A stretch of 64,000 bases of DNA from Streptomyces sp. AW19M42 (GTDB taxonomy: Bacteria > Actinomycetota > Actinomycetes > Streptomycetales > Streptomycetaceae). Below, one piece after another: positions 43,796 to 53,725 of this stretch. A program made the position numbers and the translations under genes. Numbering within the stretch: position 1 is the stretch's first letter; each line of letters starts with the position of its first letter. The stretch is from NCBI GenBank assembly GCA_000470535.1, contig CBRG010000137.1, positions 26,894-90,893 on the forward strand, given 5' to 3'. The notes beneath the pieces are model-generated. The model saw nothing but the letters and a program-made list of their open reading frames with translations, had not been told where the DNA came from and made no database searches.

Positions 43796-44911
43796 TCAGC
43801 GCACCGCGCTGCGCCCGACCACCGTGCCCGCCCGGTCGACGCAGATGACGTCGACGGCCACCGGCGAGCCGCGCAGCACGGTCAGCGCCTCGTCCCGGGC
43901 GGCCACCGCCACCAGGTCCCCGAGGGGGACGCCGGCCGCCTGACAGGACCGGAGCGCCGCGAGACCCGTGTTCGCGGCGGCCACCTCCGCGGCCAGGGCC
44001 TCGTCCGCGCCGCCCCGCCGGGCCAGCCGGGCCAGGAAGGGCCTGTCGACCTGGGAACGGGCCGAGTGCAGGTCGAGGTGGCCGGCGGCGAGCTTCGACA
44101 GCTTGGCGAACCCGCCGCAGATGGTGAGCCGCTCCACGGGATGACGGCGCACGTACTTCAGCACGGCACCCGCGAAGTCCCCCATGTCGAGGAGGGCGAT
44201 CTCCGGCAGCCCGTACTCGGCGACCACGGTCTTCTCCGACGTCGAGCCCGTGCAGCCCGCCACATGGGTGTGGCCGGCCGCACGGGCCACGTCCACGCCC
44301 CGGCGGATCGAGTCGATCCACGCCGAACAGGAGTACGGCACCACGACACCGGTCGTGCCCAGGACCGACAGGCCGCCCAGGATGCCCAGGCGCGGGTTCC
44401 AGGTCGAGCGGGCGATCTCCTCGCCGTGGTCGACGGACACGGTGACCTCGACGTCCCCCGTACCCCGGTGCGCCGCGGCGACCCGCGTGAGGTGGTCGCG
44501 GATCATCTCCCGGGGCACCGGGTTGATGGCGGGCTCGCCCACGTCGAGCGGCAGGCCGGGCAGGGTCACCGTGCCCACGCCGGGCCCCGCCCTGAACACC
44601 ACGCCCGAGCCCGGCGGCAGCCGCCGGACGGTGACGCGTACCAGAGCGCCGTGGGTGACGTCCGGGTCGTCCCCGGCGTCCTTGACCACACCGGCTGTCG
44701 CCCGCCCCCCGGCCAGGTCCTCCACCGCCAGCGCGAACGCCGGGGTCTGGCCCCGGGGGAGGGTGATGGTCACCGGGTCGGGGAAATCGCCGGTCAGCAG
44801 GGCGGTGTAGGCGGCCGTGGCAGCCGCGGTCGCGCAGGCACCGGTCGTCCAGCCGGACCGCAGACCGGTGTGTTTGAGTTGGGCGCTGCGCCCGCCCTTC
44901 GCCTCACCCAC
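43796..44911 (-). CDS. cbiD: CbiD, cobalt-precorrin C1-methyltransferase
   Basis: 371 residues. LRSGWTTGACATAAATAA at the N-terminus, GEPAINPVPREMI, GLSVLGTTGVVVPYSCSAWIDSI and CGGFAKLSKLAAGHLDLHS are CbiD signatures. CbiD performs C1 methylation with ring contraction in the oxygen-independent pathway, yet cobG (oxygen-dependent contraction) is nearby; CbiD may replace CobF as C1 methylase here (inference). The GTG at 44911 fits the family start but lies 2 bp from the divergent cobK ATG, so the promoters must overlap the opposing coding sequences. Confidence 0.92.
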   Translation of the reverse strand: MGEAKGGRSAQLKHTGLRSGWTTGACATAAATAAYTALLTGDFPDPVTITLPRGQTPAFALAVEDLAGGRATAGVVKDAGDDPDVTHGALVRVTVRRLPPGSGVVFRAGPGVGTVTLPGLPLDVGEPAINPVPREMIRDHLTRVAAAHRGTGDVEVTVSVDHGEEIARSTWNPRLGILGGLSVLGTTGVVVPYSCSAWIDSIRRGVDVARAAGHTHVAGCTGSTSEKTVVAEYGLPEIALLDMGDFAGAVLKYVRRHPVERLTICGGFAKLSKLAAGHLDLHSARSQVDRPFLARLARRGGADEALAAEVAAANTGLAALRSCQAAGVPLGDLVAVAARDEALTVLRGSPVAVDVICVDRAGTVVGRSAVR

Positions 44912-44913
44912 GG

Positions 44914-45696
44914 ATGGACCCCATGCACGTACTCGTACTCGGCGGGACCACGGAGGCCCGCCGCCTCGCCGAGCTCCTGGCGGCGGCACTGCCCGAGGAC
45001 GTTCGGGTGACGAGCTCGCTCGCGGGGCGCGTGGCCAGTCTTAGGCTGCCGCCGGGCGAGGTGCGCGTCGGCGGGTTCGGCGGCGCCGACGGCCTTGCCG
45101 CGTGGCTGCGTACGCACCAGGTGGACGCGCTCATCGACGCCACCCATCCTTTCGCCGGGACGATCAGTTTCAACGCGGCGAAAGCCGCCGCGGCTACCCA
45201 TGTTCCCCTGCTGGCGCTGCGCCGGCCCGGCTGGGTGCCCGGCCGTGGCGACGACTGGCACCCGGTCGGCTCCCTGGAGGAGGCCGCACGCGCACTGCCC
45301 GCACTGGGCAGGCGCGTCTTCCTCACCACCGGGCGCATGGGCCTCGCCGCCTTCGCCGGGCTGGACGCCCTGTGGTTCCTGATGCGGTCGGTCGACGCCC
45401 CCGAGCCGCCGTACCCCGCCCGCATGGAGGTCCTGCTCGACCGGGGGCCGTTCACGGCGGAGGGGGAGCGGGAGCTGATCCGCCGTCATCGCCTCGACGT
45501 CCTCGTCACGAAGGACAGCGGCGGCGCCGCCACCGCCCCCAAGCTCGCCGCGGCCCGCGAGGCGGGGATCCCGGTCGTCGTGGTGCGCCGCCCACCGGTT
45601 CCCGAAGGGGGCGCGGTGGCCGATACCCCGGAGCGGGCCCTGGCCTGGCTGCGCGGGGCCGACAGCGGCCGGACCCGGGCTCAGCCCTCCGGGTAG
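44914..45696 (+). CDS. cobK: CobK, precorrin-6A reductase
   Basis: 260-residue NADPH-dependent reductase: VLVLGGTTEARRLAELLAA, IDATHPFAGTISFNA, VFLTTGRMGLAAFAGL and VTKDSGGAATAPKLAAAR. An alternative ATG at 44923 has GGATGG upstream and would shorten the N-terminus by three residues while relieving the clash with cbiD. Its 3' end overlaps cobIJ by 16 bp on the other strand. Confidence 0.94.
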   Translation: MDPMHVLVLGGTTEARRLAELLAAALPEDVRVTSSLAGRVASLRLPPGEVRVGGFGGADGLAAWLRTHQVDALIDATHPFAGTISFNAAKAAAATHVPLLALRRPGWVPGRGDDWHPVGSLEEAARALPALGRRVFLTTGRMGLAAFAGLDALWFLMRSVDAPEPPYPARMEVLLDRGPFTAEGERELIRRHRLDVLVTKDSGGAATAPKLAAAREAGIPVVVVRRPPVPEGGAVADTPERALAWLRGADSGRTRAQPSG

Positions 45697-47186
45697 CGGC
45701 GCGGCGTCCAGACGATCTGCCGCCCGTCACCGCGCCGCGCCCAGCGCGTCTGCGAGGACCCGACGATCAGGATCGTGCGCATGTCGACCTCGTCCGGGTC
45801 GAGATCGGCCAGCCGTACGGTGCGGACGCTCTCGGCCGGTCCGCCGACGTCCCGGCCGAGCACCACCGGGGTATCCGGTGAGCGGTGCTCCAGGAGCAGG
45901 TCGCGCGCCTTGCCGACCTGCCAGGTCCGGCTGCGTGAGCCGGGGTTGTACAGCGCGAGCACCAGGTCGGCACAGGCCGCGGCCCGCAACCGCTCCGCGA
46001 TGACCTCCCACGGCTTGAGCCGGTCCGAGAGCGAGATCGTGGCGTAGTCGTGGCCCAGCGGCGCCCCCGCCCGTGCGGCCGCCGCGTTGGCCGCCGTCAC
46101 GCCCGGCAGCACCCGTACCGGCACCTCCGCGTACCGGTCCTGCGAGGCCGTCTCCAGGACGGCCGTCGCCATGGCGAAGACCCCGGGGTCCCCGCCGGAC
46201 ACCACGGCCACGCGCCGTCCGCGACGGGCCAGGTCCAGGGCGAATTCGGCGCGCTCCGACTCGACCTTGTTGTCCGAGCCGTGCCGGGACTGTCCCGGCC
46301 GGACCGGCACCCGCTCCAGATACGTGGTGTAGCCGACCACGTCGTCGGCGGCGGCCAGCACCCCGCGCGTCTCGGGCGTCAGCCACAGCGGTCCGGCGGG
46401 CCCTGTGCCGACCACGGCGACCTCGCCGCCGCCCGGAGTGCCTTCCGGACGCGGTGCGTCGATCCTGCTGGGCAGCACCGCGACCGCGAAGTACGGCACG
46501 GAGCCGGCGTCGATCCCGGCCAGCTCGCCCGTGCGCTCCCCGGCCATCGTGGCGCGTTCCACGTAACGGGCCTCGGGCAGCCGCCCCGACGCCTCGAAGG
46601 CGCGGCGCACCGCGGGGAACGTACGGCCCAGCTTCATCACCACCGCGGTGTCCGTGGCGGCCAGTCGGGCGGTCAGCTCCTCCTCCGGCAGGGTGCCGGG
46701 CAGGATGGTCAGCACCTCCTCGCCCTCGACGAGCGGGGTGCCGAGCCGGGCGGCGGCGGCGCTGACCGAGGTGACACCGGGGATCACTTCGGTGGGGTAG
46801 CGGTCGGCGAGCCGCTTGTGCATGTGCATGTACGAGCCGTAGAAGAGCGGGTCGCCTTCGGCGAGCACGGCGACCGTGCGCCCCGCGTCGAGGTGCACCG
46901 CGAGGCGGGCCGCCGCCTCGGCGTAGAAGTCGTCCAGCGCGCCCCGGTAGCCGCCCGGATGGTCCGTGGTCTCCGTCGTGACGGGGTAGACCAGGGCTTC
47001 CTCGATGTGGTCGGCGCGGATGTGCCCCGCCGCGATGGACCGGGCGATCGACCGTCCGTGCCGGGCGCTGTGATAGGCGACGACATCGGCCTCGGCGATG
47101 ACCTGCACGGCGCGTACGGTCATCAGGGCCGGATCGCCGGGGCCGAGCCCGACTCCGTACAGCCGGCCGTTCTTCTGCTCGCTCAC
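45681..47186 (-). CDS. cobIJ: CobIJ fusion: precorrin-2 C20- and precorrin-3B C17-methyltransferase
   Basis: 501-residue natural fusion. The first half (1-245) is CobI (LYGVGLGPGDPALMTVRAV, VLAEGDPLFYGSYMHMHKRL, EVIPGVTSVSAAAARLGTPL). The second half (about 255-501) is CobJ (VVGTGPAGPLWLTPETRGVL, VVSGGDPGVFAMA, LPGVTAANAAAARAGAPLGH, ALYNPGSRSRTWQ). CobI-CobJ fusions are common in actinobacteria. The GTG at 47186 lies 2 bp after the cobH stop, so the two are coupled. Confidence 0.95.
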   Translation of the reverse strand: MSEQKNGRLYGVGLGPGDPALMTVRAVQVIAEADVVAYHSARHGRSIARSIAAGHIRADHIEEALVYPVTTETTDHPGGYRGALDDFYAEAAARLAVHLDAGRTVAVLAEGDPLFYGSYMHMHKRLADRYPTEVIPGVTSVSAAAARLGTPLVEGEEVLTILPGTLPEEELTARLAATDTAVVMKLGRTFPAVRRAFEASGRLPEARYVERATMAGERTGELAGIDAGSVPYFAVAVLPSRIDAPRPEGTPGGGEVAVVGTGPAGPLWLTPETRGVLAAADDVVGYTTYLERVPVRPGQSRHGSDNKVESERAEFALDLARRGRRVAVVSGGDPGVFAMATAVLETASQDRYAEVPVRVLPGVTAANAAAARAGAPLGHDYATISLSDRLKPWEVIAERLRAAACADLVLALYNPGSRSRTWQVGKARDLLLEHRSPDTPVVLGRDVGGPAESVRTVRLADLDPDEVDMRTILIVGSSQTRWARRGDGRQIVWTPRRYPEG

Positions 47187-47188
47187 GC

Positions 47189-47815
47189 TTACTCTTCCTC
47201 GCTGGCGATCGCGTTGAGGGCGGCGGCCGCCATGGCGCTGCCGCCCCGCCGACCGCGCACGATCAGATGGTCGAGCCCGGACGCGTGTGCGGCCAGGGCG
47301 TCCTTGGACTCGGCCGCGCCGATGAAGCCGACGGGCACACCGATGACGGCGGCGGGGCGCGGCGCGCCCTCCTCGATCAGTTCGAGCAGCCGGAACAGGG
47401 CGGTGGGGGCGTTGCCGACGGCGACGACCGCGCCGTCCAGCCGGTCGCGCCACAGCTCCAGGGCGGCGGCGCTGCGGGTGGTGCCGAGTTCCGCCGCGAG
47501 GCCGGGCACCGCCGGGTCCGACAGGGTGCAGACCACCTCGTTGCCGGCGGGCAGCCGCTTGCGGGTGACACCGCTGGCGACCATGGCCACGTCGCACAGG
47601 ATGGGCGCGCCGGCCCGCAGGGCCTCGCGGGCACGGGCCACCACGTCCGGGGTGAAGGCCAGATCGCGTACGAGGTCGACCATGCCGCAGGCGTGGATCA
47701 TCCGGACCGCCACCTGGCTCACATCGGCGGGCAGCCCCGACAGATCGGCCTCCGCGCGGATCGTGGCGAAGGACTGGCGATAGATGGCCGGTCCGTCCTT
47801 CTCGTACTGGTGCAC
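47189..47815 (-). CDS. cobH: CobH, precorrin-8X methylmutase
   Basis: 208 residues; moves the C11 methyl to C12, yielding hydrogenobyrinate. Signatures: [16 protein letters not shown] with the catalytic His, [31 protein letters not shown] and [16 protein letters not shown]. It lies 73 bp downstream of cobG and just upstream of cobIJ in the same transcript. Confidence 0.95.
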   Translation of the reverse strand: MHQYEKDGPAIYRQSFATIRAEADLSGLPADVSQVAVRMIHACGMVDLVRDLAFTPDVVARAREALRAGAPILCDVAMVASGVTRKRLPAGNEVVCTLSDPAVPGLAAELGTTRSAAALELWRDRLDGAVVAVGNAPTALFRLLELIEEGAPRPAAVIGVPVGFIGAAESKDALAAHASGLDHLIVRGRRGGSAMAAAALNAIASEEE

Positions 47816-47888
47816 AGTGCTGTCGCTCTCTTCATCGGGCGTGGAAAGGGTCGGTCGGATCCGGGAACGGCCGGCCGGGGTGGAACGG

Positions 47889-49247
47889 TCAGGTGCCGGG
47901 GCGCGGGGCGGGGCGCTGCCCGGCCAGGCCGCGGGCCGTGGCTACGGCCGCTGCGAGCGCGGCCGGGCTGTCGGGGACGGGCAGCGGGGCGTGCCGTTCG
48001 CCGTCGCGCACCAGGGAGATCCGGTAGCCGTCCGGGGCGGCGACGACATCGACCCACGCGCCCCCCGGATGACCGCACCGCCGTTCGCACCCCGACCAGT
48101 ACACCGGCAGCGCCCCCACGGGGCCCAGGGCCGCTGTCGCCCCGGCCCGGACATCGGCAAGGGACTTCGCGCAGCCCGGACGCCCGACGCAGGCCCCCAC
48201 CCCGGTCCAGGGGGAACCGGGCCCGATGATCAGGCCGGCGGCCCCCAGCGCCTCCAGCTCCTCCGCGGCCCGTGCGCGCTCCACGCCCGGCACGACGACG
48301 CCGCGCCAAGGGGTCAGCCTGAGTTCGCCGCCACCCTCCCGTCGCCGGGCGGCGCGGGTCAGCGCCCGCCACTGTTCCGCGCCGACGCGGCCCAGGGGTA
48401 CGCCGACGCACAGCGCGACCGTGTCGTACGGGCCGTCCACGACGCCGGGAGCGGGAGCCGCGGATTCCGCGGGGTGTACGGGGCCGGTGGTGTGCGTGGC
48501 GTGGATTCCGGCCTGTCGCAACCGCCGGACCACCTGGCCTCGGAGGATCCCGCCGGCCGCACGCAGTTCCGTCACCCGCCAGACGCCGGAGCCGCGCGCG
48601 GTGTCCAGGAAGGTCTCGGCGGCGATCAGCGCGGCCTGCGGAGCGTGCGCACCGGGTATCCGCAGAACGGTCTCCGCCGGGCCGATCCGCAGAGCGGCCT
48701 CCCCGTCGGCCCGTGCCAGCACCGTCACGTCGGCGCCGAGCGGATCCACATCGCCGCGACCGTCGTCGAGCGCGAACAGGAACCGGCCCGACAGCTCGGT
48801 CGTCAGGTCACTCGCGCACACCAGCTCGTCCAACGCCGACAACCACGGGCGGATGTCCCGCTGCCCCCGGCCGTCGAGCCCGGAGAGCGGGGAGGCCACG
48901 ATGTTGCGGACGCGCTCGTGGCGTTCGGAGGGCAGCAGCCCCGACTCACCCATGCGGGAGGCCAGTTCGCCGCCGCAGTCCGGCCGCAGACCGCGCAGCT
49001 GCACATTGCCGCGCGAAGTGAGATGCAGCTCACCATCGCCGAGCCGCTCCGCCAACTCGCGCAGCACGCCGGCCTGCGCCGCGCTCAGTACCCCCCCGGG
49101 GATCCGGACCCGGGCCAGGGCACCGTCGTCCGCCCGGTGCAGCCGCAGCGTGCCGGGGCAGGCGTCACCGCGGTCACGGACGGACGCGGCTCCTGTGGGC
49201 ACGGGCAAAGTGGCTGGCGGGGGCATGGCGGCGAGCATACCGACCAT
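47889..49247 (-). CDS. cobG: CobG, precorrin-3B synthase
   Basis: 452-residue sulfite/nitrite-reductase-fold enzyme carrying out the oxygen-dependent step toward ring contraction. It has two ferredoxin-like and nitrite-reductase-like repeats, [12 protein letters not shown], and a C-terminal Fe-S cysteine set in [16 protein letters not shown] and [12 protein letters not shown]. First gene of the cobG-cobH-cobIJ unit, divergent from cobN. Internal ATGs at 49238 and 49226 are possible starts. Confidence 0.93.
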   Translation of the reverse strand: MVGMLAAMPPPATLPVPTGAASVRDRGDACPGTLRLHRADDGALARVRIPGGVLSAAQAGVLRELAERLGDGELHLTSRGNVQLRGLRPDCGGELASRMGESGLLPSERHERVRNIVASPLSGLDGRGQRDIRPWLSALDELVCASDLTTELSGRFLFALDDGRGDVDPLGADVTVLARADGEAALRIGPAETVLRIPGAHAPQAALIAAETFLDTARGSGVWRVTELRAAGGILRGQVVRRLRQAGIHATHTTGPVHPAESAAPAPGVVDGPYDTVALCVGVPLGRVGAEQWRALTRAARRREGGGELRLTPWRGVVVPGVERARAAEELEALGAAGLIIGPGSPWTGVGACVGRPGCAKSLADVRAGATAALGPVGALPVYWSGCERRCGHPGGAWVDVVAAPDGYRISLVRDGERHAPLPVPDSPAALAAAVATARGLAGQRPAPRPGT

Positions 49248-49317
49248 CTCATCAGATCCGTATGCCTCCCAGTTCTTGACCGCCCCTTACTATGCCTAGT
49301 GCTGCGTCAGCACGGGA

Positions 49318-49525
49318 AAACCCTGTCTGACGCGGTACAGACGGGCCAGCCGGCCCGTCGTCGCCACAGACGGCGACAAGGGGAGGAAGCCCGGTGCGAT
49401 TCCGGCGCGGTCCCGCCACTGTGATCCCGGCCCCTCCGGCCGGGTGAGTCAGGAACTCCCTTCCCCGAGCCACTCGGCCCGTCCGAGCAGGGGAGTCCCA
49501 TTCCGACACCGCCCGGGGCGTGGAT
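49318..49525 (+). ncRNA. cobalamin (B12) riboswitch upstream of cobN
   Basis: The core GGAAGCCCGGTGCGATTCC (49385-49403) followed by the B12 box in TCCCGCCACTGTGA (49411-49424) is diagnostic. Flanking stems GGGCCAGCCGGCCC and GTCGCCACAGACGGCGAC lie upstream, and GAGTCAGGAACTC, GAGCCACTC and CCCCGAGGAAGGCC downstream. It sits in the cobN leader and should reduce cobN expression when adenosylcobalamin is abundant. Exact ends are approximate; the 3' part may run to 49545, where GAGGAAGG is also the cobN ribosome-binding site. Confidence 0.93.
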
Positions 49526-49549
49526 ACCCCGAGGAAGGCCAGACGCCGC

Positions 49550-52500
49550 ATGATCCTGCTCCTGTCGACGTCAGACACCGACCTGCTCAGCGCCCGCGCC
49601 TCCGACGGCCCGGTCGCCTACCGCTACGCGAACCCCTCCCGGCTCCCGCTCCAGGACCTCCCGCAGCTCCTGGACGGCACCGACCTGGTCGTCGTGCGCC
49701 TTCTCGGCGGGGTCCGCGCCTGGCAGGACGGCCTCGACCAGGTGCTGGCCACCGGGCGCCCCGTCGTCGTCCTCACCGGGGAACAGGCCCCCGACGCCCA
49801 GCTGATGGCCGCCTCCACGGTCCCGATCGGCATCGCCGCGGAGGCCCACGCCTACCTGGCACACGGCGGCCCCGCCAACCTGGAGCAGCTCGCCCGCTTC
49901 CTCTCCGACACCGTCCTGCTCACCGGCCACGGCTTCGAGCCGCCCGCCCCGGCCCCCTCCTGGGGCCCGCTGGCGCGCACACCCCGCGCGACGGACGGCC
50001 CCACCATCGCGGTGCTCTACTACCGCGCCCACCACATGAGCGGCAACACCGCGTTCATCGACGCCCTGTGCCGTGCCGTCGAGGACGCCGGCGGCCGCGC
50101 CCTGCCGCTGTTCGTCGCCTCGCTGCGCACACCGGAGCCCGAGCTGATCGACGCCCTGGGGGCCGCCGACGCGATCGTGACCACGGTGCTCGCCGCGGGC
50201 GGAACCCGGCCCGCCGAGGCGTCGGCCGGCGGGGACGACGAGTCCTGGGACGCCGGCGCCCTCACCGGCCTCGACGTGCCCATCCTCCAGGCGCTCTGCC
50301 TCACCGGTTCGCGGTCCGACTGGGAGGACAACGACGAGGGCGTATCGCCGCTGGACGCCGCGAGCCAGATCGCCGTCCCCGAGTTCGACGGCCGTCTGAT
50401 CACCGTCCCGTTCTCGTTCAAGGAGATCGACGAGGATGGCCTCCCGGCGTACGTGGCCGACGCGGAGCGCGCCGCCCGGGTCGCCGGGACCGCCGTGCGC
50501 CACGCTCGGCTCCGCCACATCCCGAACGCCGACAAGCGCCTCGCCCTGGTGCTGTCCGCGTACCCGACCAAGCACTCCCGGATCGGCAACGCCGTCGGAC
50601 TCGACACCCCGGCGAGCGCCGTCGCCCTGCTGCGCCGGCTCCGCGCCGAGGGGTACGACTTCGGTGACGAGGAGGTGCCGGGCCTCGCCTCCGGTGACGG
50701 CGACGAGCTGATCTACGCGCTGATCGAGGCGGGCGGCCACGATCAGGAGTGGCTCACGGAGGAGCAGTTGGCCCGCAACCCGGTCCGTATCCCGGCCGCC
50801 GACTACCGGCGCTGGTACGCGACGCTGCCGGCCGAACTCCGCACGGCCGTCGAGCAGCACTGGGGCCCCGCTCCGGGCGAGATGTTCGTGGACCGCTCGC
50901 GCAACCCCGAGGGCGACATCGTCCTCGCCGCCCTGCGCCGGGGCAATCTGCTCATCCTCATCCAGCCGCCGCGCGGTTTCGGCGAGAACCCGATCGCGAT
51001 CTACCACGACCCCGACCTGCCGCCCTCGCACCACTACCTGGCCGCCTACCGCTGGATGGCCGCCTCCGCGGACGACAACGGCTTCGGCGCCGACGCGATG
51101 ATCCACCTCGGCAAGCACGGCAACCTGGAGTGGCTGCCCGGGAAGAACGCCGGGCTGTCCGCCGCGTGCGGGCCCGACGCGGCTCTGGGCGATCTCCCGC
51201 TCGTCTACCCGTTCCTGGTCAACGACCCGGGCGAGGGAACCCAGGCCAAACGCCGTGTCCACGCCACCCTGGTGGACCACCTCGTACCGCCGATGGCCCG
51301 CGCCGAGAGCTACGGCGACGTGGCCCGGCTGGAACAGCTCCTGGACGAGCACGCCCAGATCGCGGCGATGGACCCGGCGAAGCTCCCGGCCATCAGGGCC
51401 CAGATCTGGACCCTGATCCAGGCCGCGAAGCTCGACCACGACCTGGGTCTCGAAGACCGCCCGGAGGACGAGGGCTTCGACGAGTTCATCATGCATCTCG
51501 ACGGCTGGCTCTGTGAGATCAAGGACGCCCAGATCCGCGACGGCCTGCACGTCCTGGGCGGCGCGCCCGCCGGAGCCGACCGCGTCAACCTGGTCCTGGC
51601 GATCCTGCGCGCCCGCCAGATCTGGGGCGGCACCACCTCCCTGCCCGGCCTGCGCGAGGCACTCGGCCTCGACGAGTCGGCGGCCACCCGCACCACCGCC
51701 GACGAGGTGGAGGAGCAGGCCCGCGCCCTGGTCCAGGCGATGGAGGACGCGCACTGGGCGCCGGAGGCCGTCGCGGAGGCCGCGGCCGGGCACCCCCGGT
51801 CCGTCGCCGACATCCTCGACTTCGCGGCCCGCGAGGTCGTACCGCGGCTGGCGGCCACCACCGACGAACTCGACCACACCGTCCACGCGCTGAACGGCGG
51901 TTTCGTCCCCGCGGGTCCCTCCGGCTCCCCGCTCCGGGGCCTGGTCAACGTGCTGCCGACCGGGCGCAACTTCTACTCCGTCGACCCCAAGGCAGTGCCC
52001 TCCCGGCTGGCTTGGGAGACCGGGCAGGCGCTGGCCGACTCCCTGCTGGAGCGCTACCGGACCGACAACGGTGACTGGCCCACCTCGGTCGGCCTGTCCC
52101 TGTGGGGGACGAGTGCGATGCGTACCGCGGGTGACGACGTCGCGGAGGCCTTCGCGCTGCTCGGCGTCCGCCCGGTCTGGGACGACGCCTCGCGCCGGGT
52201 CACCGGCCTTGAGGCGATCCCGGCCGCCGAACTGGGGCGCCCGCGCATCGATGTGACGCTCCGCATCAGCGGCTTCTTCCGCGACGCGTTCCCGCACACC
52301 ATCGGCCTCCTCGACGACGCGGTCCGGCTCGCCGCCTCGCTGGAGGAGCCCGCCGAGCAGAACTACGTACGGGCGCACACCCAGGCGGACCTGGCCGCCC
52401 ACGGCGACGAACGCCGCGCCACCACCCGTATCTTCGGCTCCCGCCCCGGTACCTACGGCGCCGGGCTGCTCCAGCTCATCGACTCGCGGGACTGGCGTAC

Positions 52501-53146
52501 GGACGCGGACCTGGCCGAGGTCTACACCGTCTGGGGCGGCTACGCCTACGGCCGCGAACTCGACGGACGCCCGGCCCGCGAGGAGATGGAAACGGCGTAC
52601 AAGCGCATCGAGGTCGCGGCCAAGAACACCGACACCCGCGAACACGACATCGCGGACTCGGACGACTACTTCCAGTACCACGGCGGCATGGTGGCCACCG
52701 TGCGCGCGCTCAAGGGCACCGCCCCCGAGGCGTACATCGGGGACTCCACCCGGCCGGAGACCGTCCGGACCCGCACCCTGGTCGAGGAGACCTCGCGGGT
52801 CTTCCGGGCCCGCGTCGTCAACCCCAAGTGGATCGAGGCGATGCGCCGCCACGGCTACAAGGGCGCCTTCGAGCTGGCCGCCACCGTCGACTACCTCTTC
52901 GGCTACGACGCCACGACGGGGGTGGTCGCCGACTGGATGTACGACAAGCTCACCGAGACCTACGTCCTGGACCCGGCCAACCGCGAGTTCCTCCAACGGG
53001 CCAACCCCTGGGCCCTCCACGGCATCGCGGAACGCCTCCTGGAGGCCGAGTCGCGCGGGATGTGGGAGAAGCCCGACCCGGAGATCCTCGCAGGCCTGCG
53101 GCAGGTCTTCCTGGAGACCGAGGGCGACCTGGAGGGCGAGGACTGA
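49550..53146 (+). CDS. cobN: CobN, aerobic cobaltochelatase large subunit
   Basis: 1198-residue porphyrin-binding subunit of the ATP-dependent cobaltochelatase that inserts Co2+ into hydrogenobyrinic acid a,c-diamide. Recognised blocks: LYYRAHHMSGNTAFIDALC, VLSAYPTKHSRIGNAVGLDT, ADAMIHLGKHGNLEWLPGK, LRISGFFRDAFPHTIGLLDD and FGSRPGTYGAGLLQLIDSRDW. Full length. The ATG at 49550 follows GAGGAAGG. The partner ATPase subunits and cobO/cobB, often downstream in Streptomyces, are absent; an IS1182-type scar begins 27 bp after the stop. Confidence 0.96.
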   Translation: MILLLSTSDTDLLSARASDGPVAYRYANPSRLPLQDLPQLLDGTDLVVVRLLGGVRAWQDGLDQVLATGRPVVVLTGEQAPDAQLMAASTVPIGIAAEAHAYLAHGGPANLEQLARFLSDTVLLTGHGFEPPAPAPSWGPLARTPRATDGPTIAVLYYRAHHMSGNTAFIDALCRAVEDAGGRALPLFVASLRTPEPELIDALGAADAIVTTVLAAGGTRPAEASAGGDDESWDAGALTGLDVPILQALCLTGSRSDWEDNDEGVSPLDAASQIAVPEFDGRLITVPFSFKEIDEDGLPAYVADAERAARVAGTAVRHARLRHIPNADKRLALVLSAYPTKHSRIGNAVGLDTPASAVALLRRLRAEGYDFGDEEVPGLASGDGDELIYALIEAGGHDQEWLTEEQLARNPVRIPAADYRRWYATLPAELRTAVEQHWGPAPGEMFVDRSRNPEGDIVLAALRRGNLLILIQPPRGFGENPIAIYHDPDLPPSHHYLAAYRWMAASADDNGFGADAMIHLGKHGNLEWLPGKNAGLSAACGPDAALGDLPLVYPFLVNDPGEGTQAKRRVHATLVDHLVPPMARAESYGDVARLEQLLDEHAQIAAMDPAKLPAIRAQIWTLIQAAKLDHDLGLEDRPEDEGFDEFIMHLDGWLCEIKDAQIRDGLHVLGGAPAGADRVNLVLAILRARQIWGGTTSLPGLREALGLDESAATRTTADEVEEQARALVQAMEDAHWAPEAVAEAAAGHPRSVADILDFAAREVVPRLAATTDELDHTVHALNGGFVPAGPSGSPLRGLVNVLPTGRNFYSVDPKAVPSRLAWETGQALADSLLERYRTDNGDWPTSVGLSLWGTSAMRTAGDDVAEAFALLGVRPVWDDASRRVTGLEAIPAAELGRPRIDVTLRISGFFRDAFPHTIGLLDDAVRLAASLEEPAEQNYVRAHTQADLAAHGDERRATTRIFGSRPGTYGAGLLQLIDSRDWRTDADLAEVYTVWGGYAYGRELDGRPAREEMETAYKRIEVAAKNTDTREHDIADSDDYFQYHGGMVATVRALKGTAPEAYIGDSTRPETVRTRTLVEETSRVFRARVVNPKWIEAMRRHGYKGAFELAATVDYLFGYDATTGVVADWMYDKLTETYVLDPANREFLQRANPWALHGIAERLLEAESRGMWEKPDPEILAGLRQVFLETEGDLEGED

Positions 53147-53172
53147 ACCGCCGGCCGCGAGGCCGCCGGACG

Positions 53173-53550
53173 TCAGGAGGGCCCCACCGTCGCGCGGGAC
53201 GCTGTTGGTTGATTCGGCCCCTGCTGTGCCCCGTCGAGCGTTAGCGCGGCGGGGCACAGTGCTGCGAAGTGGCTGGTGCGGGTGCGGGCTCGTGGTGTGC
53301 TGGTGAGATGGGCGTCGATGCGGGCGAGGCTGATCGCGGCGCCGGTGAGCTGGTGCTGGAGACTGGTCTTCGCCAGACCCCGGTAGCGGGATCTGCGCAG
53401 GCCGCAGCGCGCTGCTGCTTGGGAGATGGTGCCCTCGACTCCTGCCCGGATCTTGTAGCGCGCTTTCCAGGCGTCGGTCTGCTGTTCGGCGCGGATACTG
53501 CGGATGGCATCGTGCTCGGTCTGCTGTTGCCGCAGCATGAGTTCCCGGCG
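53173..53550 (-). pseudogene. IS1182-family transposase C-terminal fragment
   Basis: The minus-strand product contains KARYKIRAGVEGTISQAAARCG, RRSRYRGLAKTSLQHQLTGA and RTSHFAALCP, the characteristic C-terminus (RAGVEGT, RxRYRGLxKTxLQH) of IS1182-type transposases. The N-terminal and DDE portions are missing. It converges on cobN, suggesting that transposition or deletion removed what followed cobN. Nothing else is supported in 53551-53725. Confidence 0.75.
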
Positions 53551-53725
53551 GCGGCCCGTGCAGTTCGACACCATGGCGGTCGCGGGCGGCGGGCGGCCCG
53601 TGCCGCCGAATAGACCAACAGCATCCGTCGCGCGGGTGGGGCCCTCCCCCTCACAGGACGCCGATCGACATCGGCGACTCACCCCGCAGCACCGGCTCCA
53701 GCCGACCGTCCCGCAGGCCGACGGG

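Noticed and set aside
49571..53257. 1228-codon open frame antisense to cobN, and similar long antisense frames over most genes
   Set aside because: High-GC codon bias makes antisense frames open by default. These have no family motifs, and the sense genes are unmistakable.
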